Below, piece by piece: positions 19,201 to 34,200 of a DNA stretch of 64,000 nt (position 1 is the first letter of the stretch; every line of letters starts with the position of its first letter). The stretch lies in NCBI GenBank assembly GCA_964035545.1, contig OZ037771.1:8294408-8358407 (forward strand), read 5' to 3'. Below the pieces are notes generated by a model, which ran no database searches, was not told the origin of the DNA, and saw only the letters and a list, made by a program, of their open reading frames with translations. The DNA comes from Bugula neritina. Its lineage: Eukaryota; Bryozoa; Gymnolaemata; Cheilostomatida; Bugulidae. Made by a program: the position numbers and the translations under genes.

Positions 19201-22200
19201 GGCCAGCTAGAAAGGCAATCAACACCAGCTGTATTTATCTATGTCATTATTTGCTCAACATTAGATGTAAAAGTATTAAACTTGACTCAAATAATAAACT
19301 GCAAGTAAATATGAAATTATATTCAGTCAAAACTTTAACATTTTCCTCAAACACCGTGCCACCACTAATTATGTTGCATACAAATGTTACATTCCCTAAC
19401 AAGGATATTTCAAGTACTCAACAAAAACAGTTTGTGCAACACGTGTTAGTTTGCATTTGAAGTGAGTCTTGGAGAAAAGTTGTGCTAGTTCACACAAATA
19501 TACTAATATACTTAATTTCTGAACCGCTCAGCCAACTAAAGTTTTCCTAGTTGAAAACCTGTGCTTAGCTAGACTTTACTGACTGCGAAAAATACTATAT
19601 CTCTGAGAGTTTACTAGTTCCCCAAACAACAACAACCAAAATAGCTGTAGTTCTTACAAAAATGTGTTCAAGTTTTATAGTTGGCCTGAATAAAAATTTG
19701 TGAATATTCTTCACCAATCAAAAGAAAGCAAGTCAAGTTTAGAAGTGCATGTTTCCAAATAAAAGTGCATACAATCAGGTTGATTAGATATGCAAACAGG
19801 ACACACTATTTTATTAAGACAGACTGAAAAGTAGCAACTTTACACAGTTACCTCTCCTGTTCGATTATTTGTAACCCAGGCACGCTTGTTCCTAGTTAGA
19901 GTAAGTTCGGTGTTGAGGTTAAACACCTTCGCAACCGGATTAGAGACTTGCTGCAATTCAATGTCAAGGTAAAAGGTGAGAGGTCGCTGTGCAGTGCACA
20001 CGGCGTCTGCAGAGTATGAAGTGTCAACAGGTACAACGCAAGGTATGAGTTTCACAATGTAGCTGCCAGTGTAGTCCTGTACCTGTGGAAACAAAGAGAA
20101 CACTACTGTAAACATTTCTTAATATGTTTGAACACATTTTTATTTGAATTATAAGTTGTCAATTGGTCTAAGATTCGATATCCTTAAATATATTATAATA
20201 ATTATAATCTAATTATTATTAAATTAAAAATTGCAAAACGTGTTTATGAATCGTCAAAAATAAACCTTATGCTAAGATACTAGAAGTACAGTACCATGTG
20301 TTTCAGTAGCTTTTTGGCAGCTTTCCAAAAACCATTGTGTAATGAAAGCTATTTGTGAAAGCTTTCGCGATAGCTATTTACTGACAGTTTTTGGTTGATG
20401 AGTCAGTGTAGCTCAGTTTTCCTCCTGCTAAAGATGCAGGCAATCTATACTTAATTGTCAAAATAATTGTGAGTATCAAGTATTATATTATCTTTTGTTT
20501 TGAACTTCATTAACTAAATGTTTTGTCAGCTATGTAATTAATGTTAAGTTAACAATATGTTTGTAATTTTCATGATTATAGGTTACAGTAAAGTAAAGTA
20601 AAGTAAAATACGAGTAAAGTATGAGTTCAAGTGTGAGTCTGAATTCAAATATACTGTTGGCAATAGACAAAAAATAGAGTTGTGGCCTGCATCTGTGTCC
20701 TCCATCCATTCACCCTTCATTAAGTGAATTACAATACATGGGCATCCGTGCCAAACAGCATCCGTGCTGACACAGTAACAATTATTCTGAAAGATAGTAG
20801 TCTACCCACTCAACATGGAGGACAAAGAGGAAATTGTCCAACTGAAGTTACAAAGATCGAAGTTGAAGACCAGGATAACTTCATTGAGCAAACAGCTAAG
20901 TACTAATTCCAACTCCAGTGACTTAGAACTTTTTCAGCAGCTATATAGACAGTTAAATGAAGCTTACTCAGAGTTTAATGACATTCACGCAAGTTATTGC
21001 GAACTAGTAGAGGCAGATGATAAATATGAAGAGTACAGAGTTGTCTCCTCTTTAGACTTGAATGCGTATTATGATGTAGTGAAACAAACATATGATGAAG
21101 CTGTTACTGCTTTTAATAGAGTTAAGTTAAAGCTAGTAGAATATGACATTGAGTTTGCATGTACCACTGCTAAGCAAATGCTACATGAGTCAAGTGACTG
21201 TGATATTTTAAATGAACATATTATTTTATGTAAAGAATTATCTAAGAAATATTTTGATATAGTTGGGCAAATTCATGTAGATTTAAGAAATGTAATATTG
21301 GAAATGCAAACCTCATTCCGAGCTCGTGTTAACATTTCACATTTACCTGTTAGTCGCAATAGTAGTTCAACTGTTTTGTCTGGCACCGATAACGGGCATG
21401 CGGCGCAGGATCGGCTGGGGCGAGGCGGTGTTCGCGATGTAGCCGGCGTTTCATTCGGTGGGGCTTTGCAACCTGAACAAACACCAACTGATGACAACTT
21501 GAATAAATATCCTGTAAATAAGGATGAGCAAGTAGATTATTCTTATCTAGCAAACAATAGCGCAAGCAAACTCCAGTCTCCGCGTTATGCAATTCCATCT
21601 AGAGATCTTACCAGCAAACGATTCTCCATTGTTTCAGCATATGCAGGGTACGAACCTCCACCCCTTAACCTTTCATTGAGTAAATCACAGCGCGAAAGTA
21701 ATGAGCCTGTTAATCGTGAACATGCTTGCAATTCTAAGTTTAAGAAGTACCCCCCACCTACATTTAGTGGCATACGCCGAGAATGGCCCGAATTTCGCAC
21801 AGTCTGGAGGCGTTACGCGGCTTTCGAGTTTCAAACAGAAGAGGAAAGAGCAGCAGCTCTTAGAAGCAGTCTCAGTGGTGCAGCATTCGACTGCATAAAA
21901 TCCATATATTCACACCAGCCTAATGCCTATGAGCGACAATGGGATAAGCTAGAGAGAAAGTACAGTGATGTGAGCTTGTGTGTGCAGAGTGTATATGATG
22001 AGTTGAGCAGGTTAAAACCAATATTGAGCGAGGACCACAGGGCGCTAGTTCAGTTTGTCGATGAGATAGAGCAATGCTACAGCCAACTTGCAGAAATTGG
22101 CCAAACGTCTGCCATTACAATGTCACATATTGACGAACTGGTTGATAAGCTACCGAATTCTATCAAAGAGCAATGGTGTGAGATATATGAAAGCTTGAGT

Positions 22201-25200
22201 GTTGAGTGCAAAGTTCACCCGTTGCCAAGTTTCATGGGATTCATGGAAGACCGCAGACGAACAGTATCACGGTTAGCTGAACGTCAGACATATATCAATG
22301 AAAACAAGACCTATGTGGTCAAACAGAATAAAAGTCATGCAAGAACATTGACTTTCCACACAAAATCTCAAAGCGATAGCCAAAATTGCTTAATTCATGT
22401 TCAAGCTAAGCATTCAACTGTGGAGTGTAAAGTATTTCATGGCATGTCAATGGATGATAGATTTAAGTTAGTGAAAACCAACAGAGCTTGTTTTAGATGT
22501 TTTGGTGCTCATAGAAGAAAAGATTGCAAATCGAAAAACAGCTGCAGTAATTGTAATGACAATTACCATCATTCATTGCTATGTAACAGACAGAAAGATC
22601 ATGCTAAAGTAGAAAATGCATGCCATAAAGCTGTGGGAAAAATTGTCAACAATCATCTGGTACAACCTACTGTAGAGGAAATTATTTTTCCGGTTCAAGA
22701 GGTTCCTGTGGAAGGGCTTAGTGCCACAGCACTACTCATGTATGACAGTGGTTCTAATTCATCATACATCAGTTTTGATGCAGCCCAGCGAGTACAAGCA
22801 AAGCCAGTGAAAAGTGATATTTCACTAAACATTGCAGTGTTAGGGGGCAAAGCTAAGAGTCTTAAAACGAAGCTATATGAAGTAAAGCTGATCAATCAGG
22901 AAGGTAAAACAGAAAGAGTGACTGCTTATGGCATTGACAACATAACAAGTCCTGTAAAATTACCAAACAACACTAAGATAGCCAAGATCTTCCCTGACAT
23001 CGACCTACGACTTTTGTACAGGAAGTCATCGACTGTTGACATCCTCATAGGGTTGGACAATGCGCACATAATGCCAGAAAGGACAGTGGTCAAGACAGAA
23101 CAAGGATTAAGGATTATGGAAAACACATTCGGAATTATGTTGCAGGGGCCGATGACCGATTCAATTCGATCCTCTTCAAGATGTAATGTGACACAAATTG
23201 AAGGCAGCGATCGGGTTTCTCATGGAGCTCGTAAGCTTCAAGTACAAAACAATGTTAATGCTCATGAGAACTTAGAAGTATTGAAAGAAATACTGCCTGA
23301 GTACTATCTACAAAGTTGCAGTGAGAGTGAGCCTGGAGACAGTAGTGAAGTTAGTCAGTCAGTGTCTGGCACAAGTTCCAGCCAACCACCTGAATCTCAG
23401 TTAGGTCTCTCGCAAATGAAACAAGAGGAAGGCGAAGGTGACGCTGAGCATCCAACAAATTTGTTGCTGCAGACTTTAGATAGTTTAGCAGATGAGCATG
23501 ACCTCCAGTCTGATGACAGCAACCAACCTGTCATCCCTTCCACAGTAGAAATAGACAAGTCCAACAAACCATTGAATTATGAAGAAAATACTGCTCAAAT
23601 GTTTACCTCTTTTTGGAAGTGCAAAAGTTTTCCGAAAGAACCAGAAGTAAAATTGAAAGAAATCACTCCTCAAGAGCCGCGCCAACAAAAAGTCTTCACA
23701 AATCCAGTGTATGATAAATCTCAAGCAAGTACTGCAAGACATTTTTACAAGGCTAAAATAGGAAAGATTCAAATTGCTACGGAAGGTAACGTGAATGAGT
23801 GGTGGTGGATTAAGAGCAATAGCAATTTAGCGGATTGGGTAAGCAGAAAGTTAAAAATCATTGTAGCGACGCCCAGTGATCATAGAGAAAGTTGGAAATG
23901 TAGTGGCAGTAGCAGACAATTTCAGTACAATACGAAACATTTAGAGTTGGCTCTAGGGTGGAGTTCATACAGGGTGCAAAGAGGCCTGGTGATTCATGCG
24001 GTGCAGAACCTGGCATTGCTCGTCTCGGTCGATTAGGTGCGCTTGTAGGTTCGTGTCGGTGCCAGACCAAACAATCATTTTACACTAAATTTAACAGTGA
24101 GGTTTGCAATATATCTGATAAGCCAAATAGTATTTTTGCTTACTGTTAAGTTTTTCACATTCCAATGTTATGTTTTTTGTTGCCGTTAATTTTTTTCTAC
24201 TGTTATTTTTTGATTAAATTAGAAATTTAATTTAATCAACCCCGCCCCTCCGGTGTTTCAGTAGCTTTTTGGCAGCTTTCCAAAAACCATTGTGTAATGA
24301 AAGCTATTTGTGAAAGCTTTCGCGATAGCTATTTACTGACAGTTTTTGGTTGATGAGTCAGTGTAGCTCAGTTTTCCTCCTGCTAAAGATGCAGGCAATC
24401 TATACTTAATTGTCAAAATAATTGTGAGTATCAAGTATTATATTATCTTTTGTTTTGAACTTCATTAACTAAATGTTTTGTCAGCTATGTAATTAATGTT
24501 AAGTTAACAATATGTTTGTAATTTTCATGATTATAGGTTACAGTAAAGTAAAGTAAAGTAAAATACGAGTAAAGTATGAGTTCAAGTGTGAGTCTGAATT
24601 CAAATATACTGTTGGCAATAGACAAAAAATAGAGTTGTGGCCTGCATCTGTGTCCTCCATCCATTCACCCTTCATTAAGTGAATTACAATACATGGGCAT
24701 CCGTGCCAAACAGCATCCGTGCTGACACACCATGTATGTTACAACTTTTTAGTGAAATTTAATAAAAGTGATGCAGCTGTAAAAGTATATAAATATGATT
24801 CCTTGTTTAAGTTAGAGAAGATATGAAATATTCAGTTAGTAGTCAAAGTCTTACAAAGGGTTATCTTAAGTGTTGCTTGTTGAACAAGTTTCAAAAAATG
24901 ACAAGAGCACATGACTCACAGCACTTTCAGAAACAAATTGCCATGTTTGTTTAGGATTGTCAAAAGTATTTTCTGATTGGATGAGTTGCAGTTGAAAAGT
25001 AAGCTGCAGATGGTCATGTGACGTGACGCTGGATTGAACTCCTCTTTCCTCCATGATAAATTGTCCGTAGAAGTTGGGCTGAGTCTGGAACTCAACAACC
25101 AGCTGACCATTCGTCTGGATTTTGACAGAATGTAGGAACAGTCTTCCAGATACGTCTGTGGAACTGTAAGTAGCAATGGAACAGTATTTATGTCTACACA

Positions 25201-28200
25201 GAGGCACTGTACTGGGATAATATAGTAAACAAGTCATGCCTTGAACATATGTGATTAGTAATCATTTGATACATAATAGTATTTTTTTCTCCATAGTCTA
25301 CGTGGTGTGGGTAACAATCGCACTCATTTACTATAGTCTCTCTTTAGTAAGTATTACACATGGTGAATCCATCTTAGCGTTAATAGCAGACAACCAATAT
25401 TTACCAAACAATAACAACACTTTGAACATGTGCAGTTTGTTAATATAAAAGCTTTCAAAACTTTGAAGAAAGGAGTTTTGGCCGATTATGACAATTCTCT
25501 GAACAATATCATGACATTATAAGAGCCACACATCAGATATAATTGTAAATTAAAAACATATAGAATGTGAGTCAAAGTATCCCAGCATGCAAATGAAAAC
25601 TATGCTCAATATTCTAGAATTAATGTAATAAATCTGACAGCTTGTTAGTTGTTTGGTCGCACCCAACAGATAGCAAAATTAAAATAAAACATTAGTTGAA
25701 ACAATATTTAATGATGCTATTAGCGTAAATTTTTGATATTTTTTATTGGAATACAATGAGGCATTGCAACATTAACAAGAAAAAAATGCCTCACTACTAT
25801 GGAGGCCATCATAAAGTTCTCAGTTTTCATTTTAGTGCATAAAACTTAAGAAATTAAAATAAATCTCTAAATGCATTGCGTTTACCTTGGAGCACCTTGA
25901 TCGGCTTGTATGTTGGATACACCATCCGTGAGAAGCATTGCTGTGTCATACACAAATGTGATTCGCTGATTGCTGACGAGGTCATAGTGCAACCAGCCAC
26001 CCGGCGCTGACGGAGAGTGGAAAACATACGACACGTAGATTGGTATGACTAATGAGAGGTAGGATTCTGTCAAGTCTGCATTCTACATTGAATAAAAATA
26101 TATTTGCAAACCAATTTTTCAGCTACAGTGATCTAATCAATGCTTTAGCATATAGACAGTCATTTACCTGGCCACTAGTCTCGACTACTGCTCCGCACAC
26201 ATTCACAAGTTCTGATATCTTGAAAAACCCGTGGAATTGCCACATGCAATTCTCAAGGTCAAGGTTGCTGTAGAATCCAACAGATTTGTCTTCCCTTAGT
26301 TCTCTGTCATACTGGTATGGAAACAATGGCTCATCAGCTTTTTTGTTTTCTCTCCATCCAACACTTAGACTATTTTCTGCTCCCCACACTAGATTTGAGC
26401 ACCTGCAGTAGTTATGTAATAGTAGCTTAATGCAAATTTAATTATAAAAATAACATTTTAATAATATAAAAATTATAAGTAAAAATAATAGTAGTTTAAG
26501 TATGAGCCATGGTTGATTTACAATAAAATTTGATTGCAATCTATTTAAATGCAATTTGTAAAATGAAAACTTTACTGTGACAATAAAGTATTTTACTGTA
26601 GTGACATTTTGAATAGCAGCACCTGATTTTGCTGACAAAGTTAGAAGAGAGTTAATACCCGCTACCCAAACAGGACAAATCGGAGATAGGTGAGAATACG
26701 TGAGAATTAGAAGAGAGTTAACATACATACTAAATGATAGACAGACATACAGAAATATGAAAAGAATAGCAACCTGTGAAGACCAACTCTGGATGCAGAG
26801 GGTGACAACATATACTCAAAGTTTGTCAACTTCTCTGTAGATATTGTTGGCAACATGCCATCTCTGTGAGGTATGGACACCGACAGCTTGAGATAGTTTG
26901 TGTATCTCTTGTGTTCTTTGCCTTCAAAAATAGGAGTAGCTATCATCAGTCAAAAGGTTTAATATGCAAGCTTAACAAGACTGCATGCAAACAACACAAA
27001 TGACTTTAATATATGTTTACAAATAATACCACTATTACATCTTTATAGCAAACTCTAGTATAAAATGAGCATGCAGGTAAGAAAAGTTGTTAAATTATTT
27101 TTAAAAAATATTTATTAGTTTGCACTCCAAGTCTCTAAGAACATTACTCAAGTATTTAAAAGCATGACTCAAGTATTTAAGAGCCTTACCCAAGTACTTG
27201 ACTTTAGCAAGATACGGCTCATCACCAGAGAAACCAGGACGACGAGGTTTGCATATGCCTTCAGTAGAGCTGATAGTTACAATGTTGCTCTCTCTTTCTA
27301 AACCTTGGTACAGCGAGTTACTGCAAGCTGTGGCAACGCACTGTACTCGAGACCCTGTATGACAGAAGAAATGTGGTATACCACTCACAGCAACCATAGT
27401 ACTAAAGCTTGTCTTAGAGAATACATTAGTAGATATTAGTTGTCAATGTTTAATCATTGACATAAACTAAATTTTAAAGACTCTTAAAATTCACTTCAAC
27501 AATTCACTAGACAGCAGCTCTAACTATGGAGACAATCATTTAAGTGCAGTGGGAGAAACATTTAGTTTTCTCACTAAATTTTAGCTTGGGGCGCAAGCTG
27601 AAATTCTTGTGAAAAAACAACTTATTTTGCTACATTTCTTACTTAGAACACAAGTTTTTCTCTATGACAGCGCCTACCATGGCAGTATGAGTTTTATGAA
27701 ACATGACATTTTTATTAGCTTATATTTCGATCAGAGAACAAATTGAGTGTTTGCACATTTCATCTTTGGTTTTGAATTAAAACTTCTAATAAGTAAAGTA
27801 CTTAAAATAACCTTGCGGCTACTTTATGCACTATATCTGTAGAGTTGAGACAAACCTGGTCCGAAGTATATACTCTCCAGGGTTTGCACTTGAGTTGTTG
27901 CTATAAAGCTGTCACTAGATGCCGTCTGAAGATCCATGGTCACCCCATTCCTTCCTACGGGTGCTCCAACCTTCCATCTGTATGTGGTAAAGGAGTTGTC
28001 TATACCCTCATTGTCACATATGACTTTAGTACGGCTGTACTCGGGGTGTCTCGGGTCACAGGGCTGTAAAGATATTAATAGCACCAAGTGGCAGATTATA
28101 TATACTCTAAAGTCTAGAGTATATTAAAAAGCAGCAGAAAAATAATTTTTGCTAAAAATCAGCTTGTTAAAAGCAAAAATATATTAGGAGAAAGTTTAAA

Positions 28201-31200
28201 ATACCAACATTTTCCTCTGTAAGTATATAAGTTGACAATTTTTTTCCAAATAATATGATCAAATTTACACAAGTATAACTTACATATCTGTAATACTACA
28301 AATTAAAAGTTATGACATTGTAATATTGTGTAGTATGTAAGCTTACCGTGACACAAATCAATGGGTAGCCATTGACGTATGTGCTAGCTTTGCCAGCATT
28401 GTCGTAATCCTTGAGTGAAACAACTACCGGGTCGATGGGGAATATAAGCCCAGTGACACTCCCCTCATCCGTGATGTAGACTGAGCACCTGCTGGCATCA
28501 AGGGAGGCAACTCCATTTGAGTCGGAGGAGAGCAGCACCTGGAATATATCAGGAAGAGTTGTAGAAGGATATACTAGCTGTTGTAGACTCAGGCCAGCAG
28601 GTCAATTGTGAGTTATAGAACTTGAAGAAAGCATAGCTATGTTGAGTTTGAATGGTGCTAAGAACTAATTCAATTCTATATCATGAATGATTTTTTACTC
28701 ACAAAGAAGTTCTTGCGCAGTTCCGGCTCTCCGTCATACAAGATGGTAACTTCCACTACGCGTTCATTGACACCCGGCCCAAACTCCAACTCTGTAACAG
28801 TAGAAATATGTCGTGAGAGTTGGTTCGTAGTTTTCACATAGAACGATGTAATACACACGGAAAATCCAGCTGATTACCTCGTGTCAAGTCAATATAGTCT
28901 ACTCCATTAGTCGCGGATCCTTCTTTAGTATAAACAGTGACTATCGAAACTCTACTAAGGTCTCCCTGTCTTTCAATTACAATTCTAGCAGTGCTTGCGC
29001 TTGTGTTTGACGATGGCTCAGATGTATAGACATGAGTGTCAGCAAAACCTATCACAGGTTCTATACAAAAGAATAAACAAGAATACAATGACAAAATACA
29101 ATATGAGAGTTAGACAACTTTGCAAAGAGTAATTTACTACAGGGTGTTGGTTGAAACTAATATCTGTATCTCTCAGATTACATGTATGCAGTTGTTTTAC
29201 TTTTGACTAGGTTTAGCATGGTATCACAAAATAACAAAATAAAATTACTAAGCTTCAAACATAACATATCATAGCGAAACCTACCTTTTACTACTTAATT
29301 ATTGGCAGTAAAGTCAGATTAAGTGACAATAAATTTGGCAACTGTTCTTAAAAACTAAACAATTGACATAATTATCTACACAATACATACTATCTTCATC
29401 ATCTGTGATAGTAACTATAGCAGTTTTTACTTCATCCTCCACATCACCAGTCAGTATCATCAATTTGAAAGTCTCGTCTCCTTCATAAATGCTGTCATTA
29501 ATTATTGTCAGGTCAAACGACGTTTCCCGTTCACCTGTTCAATAGAAATTATAATTTTTTAAACTAAAAAATTCTAATACACACCCCATTATGATATCAG
29601 TTTCTAACTATTTTGCTCTTGATAGTTTAGTAAATAGCGCTAAAACATTACTGAAAAAACTTTATACTGTCCAACTGGCACCAGAAAATTACTTTTATAT
29701 TATATTTATAAATTTCTTTTTATTCTTGAAACAATATAAATGTCGCTTTTTAAATTTAGGCCAGCAGTATATCACTTTCTAGAACTGAGGCATGCATGAC
29801 ATCAGTATGAGTCATTTATTCTACCTGGCTGAAAAGTCACAGCTGAGAGAGCTGAGCCACTTCTCCTCGCAATGAAGTCTACATCCTGACTAGCGGTTAT
29901 TGTGGTGGAGACGCACTGAATTGTACTGGTAGTGCTGACATCGCCGTATCTACCCACTGTCACAGTGAGGGTGCCGTTAGACTCGCTGACTTCATATCGA
30001 CTCGCAGTGAATGCAAACTTGGGGATATCAATCTCGTCTTCTATAGCTATCGTGGTGTGGCTAGGGTTGGCTATAATCATATACTAGTGATATAGAGAAA
30101 TGAAATACATAGGCAACACATTGTGTTAATACCATACTATACATGTCACGGGCATATCATTACACATAATGATATGTCAGTAACACACAAGCTATGCATT
30201 TAGGAGCAGTGGCGGAGAAATTGAGATAGCCTAAGTTCTCTAATTTGATACTTTTACGAGGACATAACTTCTTATGCTACATTTCTAATCTATAACAAAG
30301 GCTTTTCTAAATTCTTCCATCACTGCACCTACCTCAAGCTATGCTTGTTTATGACTTGCAAATCAATTTCTCAAATTATGTAAAGCTTTTGTTGCAACAA
30401 TCTGTAGGTTATATATAGGCTGGTACAGACCAACACACATGTTGTTTTGTTGTCATTAGTTTCCACAGGGCCAACACCCAGGTACATGAATATTACACAC
30501 ATTACCAGACTTACCAACAAGGGCATTGTCAGGCAGACTGAGGAGCAGCTGAAAAGTCTCTCTCCCTTCCACCATCGGCATACTTCTATCATCGAGGATA
30601 GTGACCTTTACCTCTTTGAGCATCTCACCAGGACTAAATGTTATGGATTTGCTGATAGGCATATAGTCTGAGAGAGGCTCAGCTTTGTCGTAGTTATACC
30701 TGCAAACACTCAGCTACTGTAACACCCAACAGTGAAATTAGTTTGTCTCGGACTACATAACAGATCCACTCTGCACCAGATCCACTCTACACCATAGACA
30801 CCAACCTCTTTGTCATAACCAGAACGATAGACTGCTGAGTAATATCTCCCCCCTTCCTCTCCACAATCACTGTAACACGTCCCTCGCCTTCAGTCACATT
30901 GTACGCAGAAGTCTGAAAACTTATATTTGGAAGGTCAGATTCATCTTCTAGAATAGTGACTCTAGTGCTATTTGGCTGGCCCACAGCCCCTCCCTCAACC
31001 TGCCAGGTCAACAGAATAGAAACTGAGTCTAGAGGTATTAGAAGAGGTTATAGAATAAGCTGCCTATACTTTAGACTATATTACATGAACTACAGGTGTA
31101 ATAAATAGAGCATGCATGTGAAAATTTAGCGCAAGTACATTTAGTAATAACAACCTTAGTTACTTATTGAAAAGCGATAACTGATTGTACCTTTTTGATA

Positions 31201-34200
31201 AACACATTAAAGAACTCCGCTGGCTCAACATAGGTATCATCTATAATATCAACATAACAGTAAGCCGTGTCCTGCCCAGGTGTAAATCTTGCAGCACTGG
31301 ATCTTAAGATAAAGTCAGTGTATAGGGCCGGGTGGTTGGTGCCCCGGGTAGTTCCCTCTCTGTAGTCACACACAGCGATCACTTCTGTGTTGATATCACC
31401 TGTCCGTTTGATCTGTATTGAATCATATTAGTTTTAACAGCATAAATTGGCAGAGGTCAGTATTAGTGCAAGTTTAATATGAGCTTTTCAGTCTCCATAA
31501 ATATTGGGCAAGGATCAGTTATCCAATTAAAGAAAGCAGAAAATGCTACACTCAACTTTTATTCATACGAACAAGACAATTACATGTACTTCAAAGTCCA
31601 AATAAAAATTCATTAAAAAAAATTCACACAAAATAATATATCAAACATGACCAAAATACCGACACATGGCTACTTAGGAAGTTTACATAGCCTGATGACA
31701 CTGCAAGTAGTAAAAGATGCGCTATCATGGTTTGGGTATTACAGGGGTACATTTACTGCGAGACACACCTTAATAGAAGCTCGTCCAACATTCTCATTGA
31801 CCTCTATGTCTCCGGGAGAGGCTAGTGCTACAGTTGGCTGATCATCTGGGTCAACTATTGCCAAAGTTGTCCACTCATGTGATTCCAATATTGTACCCAC
31901 AGGGTTGGACAACTCCAGTGTGAGCATTTCCTGTGTTAATAGCAGACATTGCTTATGACATGAACTCATTGAGCATAAAATAATGAGCATCCTAATGTCT
32001 TTTAGACCCAGGAGAAGTAATACGATAGCTATTGTATGCTTCTGTAGTTGGGTAGCAATTTCCTCTCATAACAGTATTGGATGTCACAACAGAGTAATAG
32101 CATTATTCAAGCTAATAATTAATATAAAATCTATCTCCTACTTTGAATTAACATTTCAACAAAGATTTCCCAGAAGTGCTAACCTTTACTTCGTACTCAT
32201 CATCATTGACAACTTCAAGCCTCCATGTTTTTTCATACTCGCCAGGATTAAACTGAACTTGCTGTGCGTAGTTACCAGAATAGTCTTGGTGTCTAGTAGT
32301 CGTAATATCTCTCACATTCACAGCTGTTTTGTTAGAAAATATTCCATTACATCAAAAGTACATAACCATATACCTTGCTGTGTATATAAATGCGTTTTTA
32401 CACATACATGCATACGTGTAAATGTATGTGTAATGTATATATTATTTGCATATAATTTATGCATGTAAATCTACATATACATTTACAAGAAAAATTAATA
32501 GGTGTTGACAACTCCCGATTTTTCAACTATCATGACCAAAACACAAAAGCATAGTCTCTGTAGCTGTATAACAACTTTCAATAACTTGAATATATTTTTA
32601 TCTTAAAGTATAGACAACATTATTGAAAAATCATTCGTGTCTGAGAATTTATTCAGACATAAAAATATCAAACCAAAATAATTTATACTTACAAACGAAA
32701 ACAGTATTTTTTAGAGAGCCCCGGCGCTGTAAGATGACATTAGCGACTGCGTCTGTTTCATTGACTACCACCGTGGCATGCTTGAAGCTAACATATGACC
32801 AGGTCAAGGTAAAGAGAGTAGAAGGAATGTCATTCCCACCGCCATCTTGAATTCGGAATGTAAAGTGATCATTTGTGTCTTCCACTCCGTCATTCAGCAA
32901 GTAGGTCAACAAACCATTGTCAATGTCAACTGTAACATCAGGAAATCTACTTCATTAAAAATAGTTAAAATGCCATATTTAAATTTTAAAATAGTTGGAA
33001 ATTGCGCTTAATAAAACTTTAGCTTAGTTTTCTGTAAAAAATTTGCCACCACCAAGAATCGAACCCCAGACTTTTAACTTGCAAGTTAGCAAGCTAACCA
33101 TTACATTATAGAGGATTCTAGAATCTAGAGAAACAGAGCACTTTACTATCAACATGTTAAGATATCAGTCTTTCACGGCTGCTTCAATATGTAGAATTTG
33201 TTAGAAGATAAGAAAGGACATCTCACCCTGAGTCCACATGTTCACTGGTTGGCCATCTTTGATCAGCTGACCATTTCCTGGTCTATCAATTAGCCAATAC
33301 ATTATGTAATCATTGGATGTATCTTTGTCAGTGACCTTGAGATTCTGCGAGTTCAAGGTCATACCTAATCTCTGGAAAGCTGGCAGTACTTTGAGGTTAG
33401 TGATGGGACGATTCGTAATCAGCTGAGGTATGCTGTCGTCAACGGCAGCAATGTAAATAGTCACCTTGAATTAAAGACACTACTTAAATAAACTCGAACT
33501 TGAACTAGTAACATTATGTAAGCATATGCTTACAAAGAAGGAGTTGCACACTCTCATGAACTCACACAAATTGGGTTTAGGTGATAATAACTAAAATAGT
33601 TTTTCAAGTTACTACATCAGTTCAGCCAATCAAATTAAGCTACTCCATCAGCCAAGAACTTCACATGACTGCGTTATATGACATCCTAGAGTCTAGACAA
33701 ACATTACTGTTGGAAACATATATGTATATAAAGTAAAAATTATTTGCTAAAAGTGTTAATTTCTGCTATTAAAAATGTACTCTGTTTGCGCTGAAGAGGG
33801 GACAAACCCCAAAATAGCTGCTGCATACAGATTGATGCATGCACTGTACTGTATGCACTTTGCTACAGAGTAACACATGGACACAGTATCAACATGCGTG
33901 TTGCAGCAGCTCTCTGGATTATAGTGCTACGAGACCTGAATTCCCAACAGAATAATAATAAAAAAGAAGAGAAATTATCATTCAAAGAGCCGAGCTCACT
34001 TTCTGGGGCCTCCTGACAGGTGTGTTGAGGTTTGGGTAAACGTAGAACCTGTTGTGAGTGCCATCTGTCACCTTGACCTTGAAGCTATCCTCTATAACCT
34101 GATTATTTGAAGCCTCTGGCCCCATGTGTTTGTATGTTATTAGACCATTCTCTAGGTGATCTTGAGTGAACTGTGTGGTCGGCTGGCCAGATAACAATAT

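Larger units (their letters stand above)
20299..24729 (+). mobile_element. BEL/Pao-type LTR retrotransposon, non-autonomous (RT/integrase missing)
   Basis: A complete insertion with LTRs at 20299-20774 and 24254-24729, both 476 bp, starting TG and ending CA. It is flanked by a 5-bp target duplication, CCATG, at 20294-20298 and 24730-24734. The LTRs look identical on reading, so the insertion is recent. The internal region has one ORF (20815-24036) with gag and protease features but no reverse transcriptase, complete RNase H or integrase. It lies antisense to the host gene within one intron. No good purine tract precedes the 3' LTR and the primer-binding site is not obvious. Confidence 0.93.

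Noticed and set aside
20815-24036. Reverse transcriptase or integrase in the retroelement
   Set aside because: No YxDD-type motif, integrase zinc finger or DDE signature was found after the protease; the region is a Ser/Gln/Glu-rich linker.
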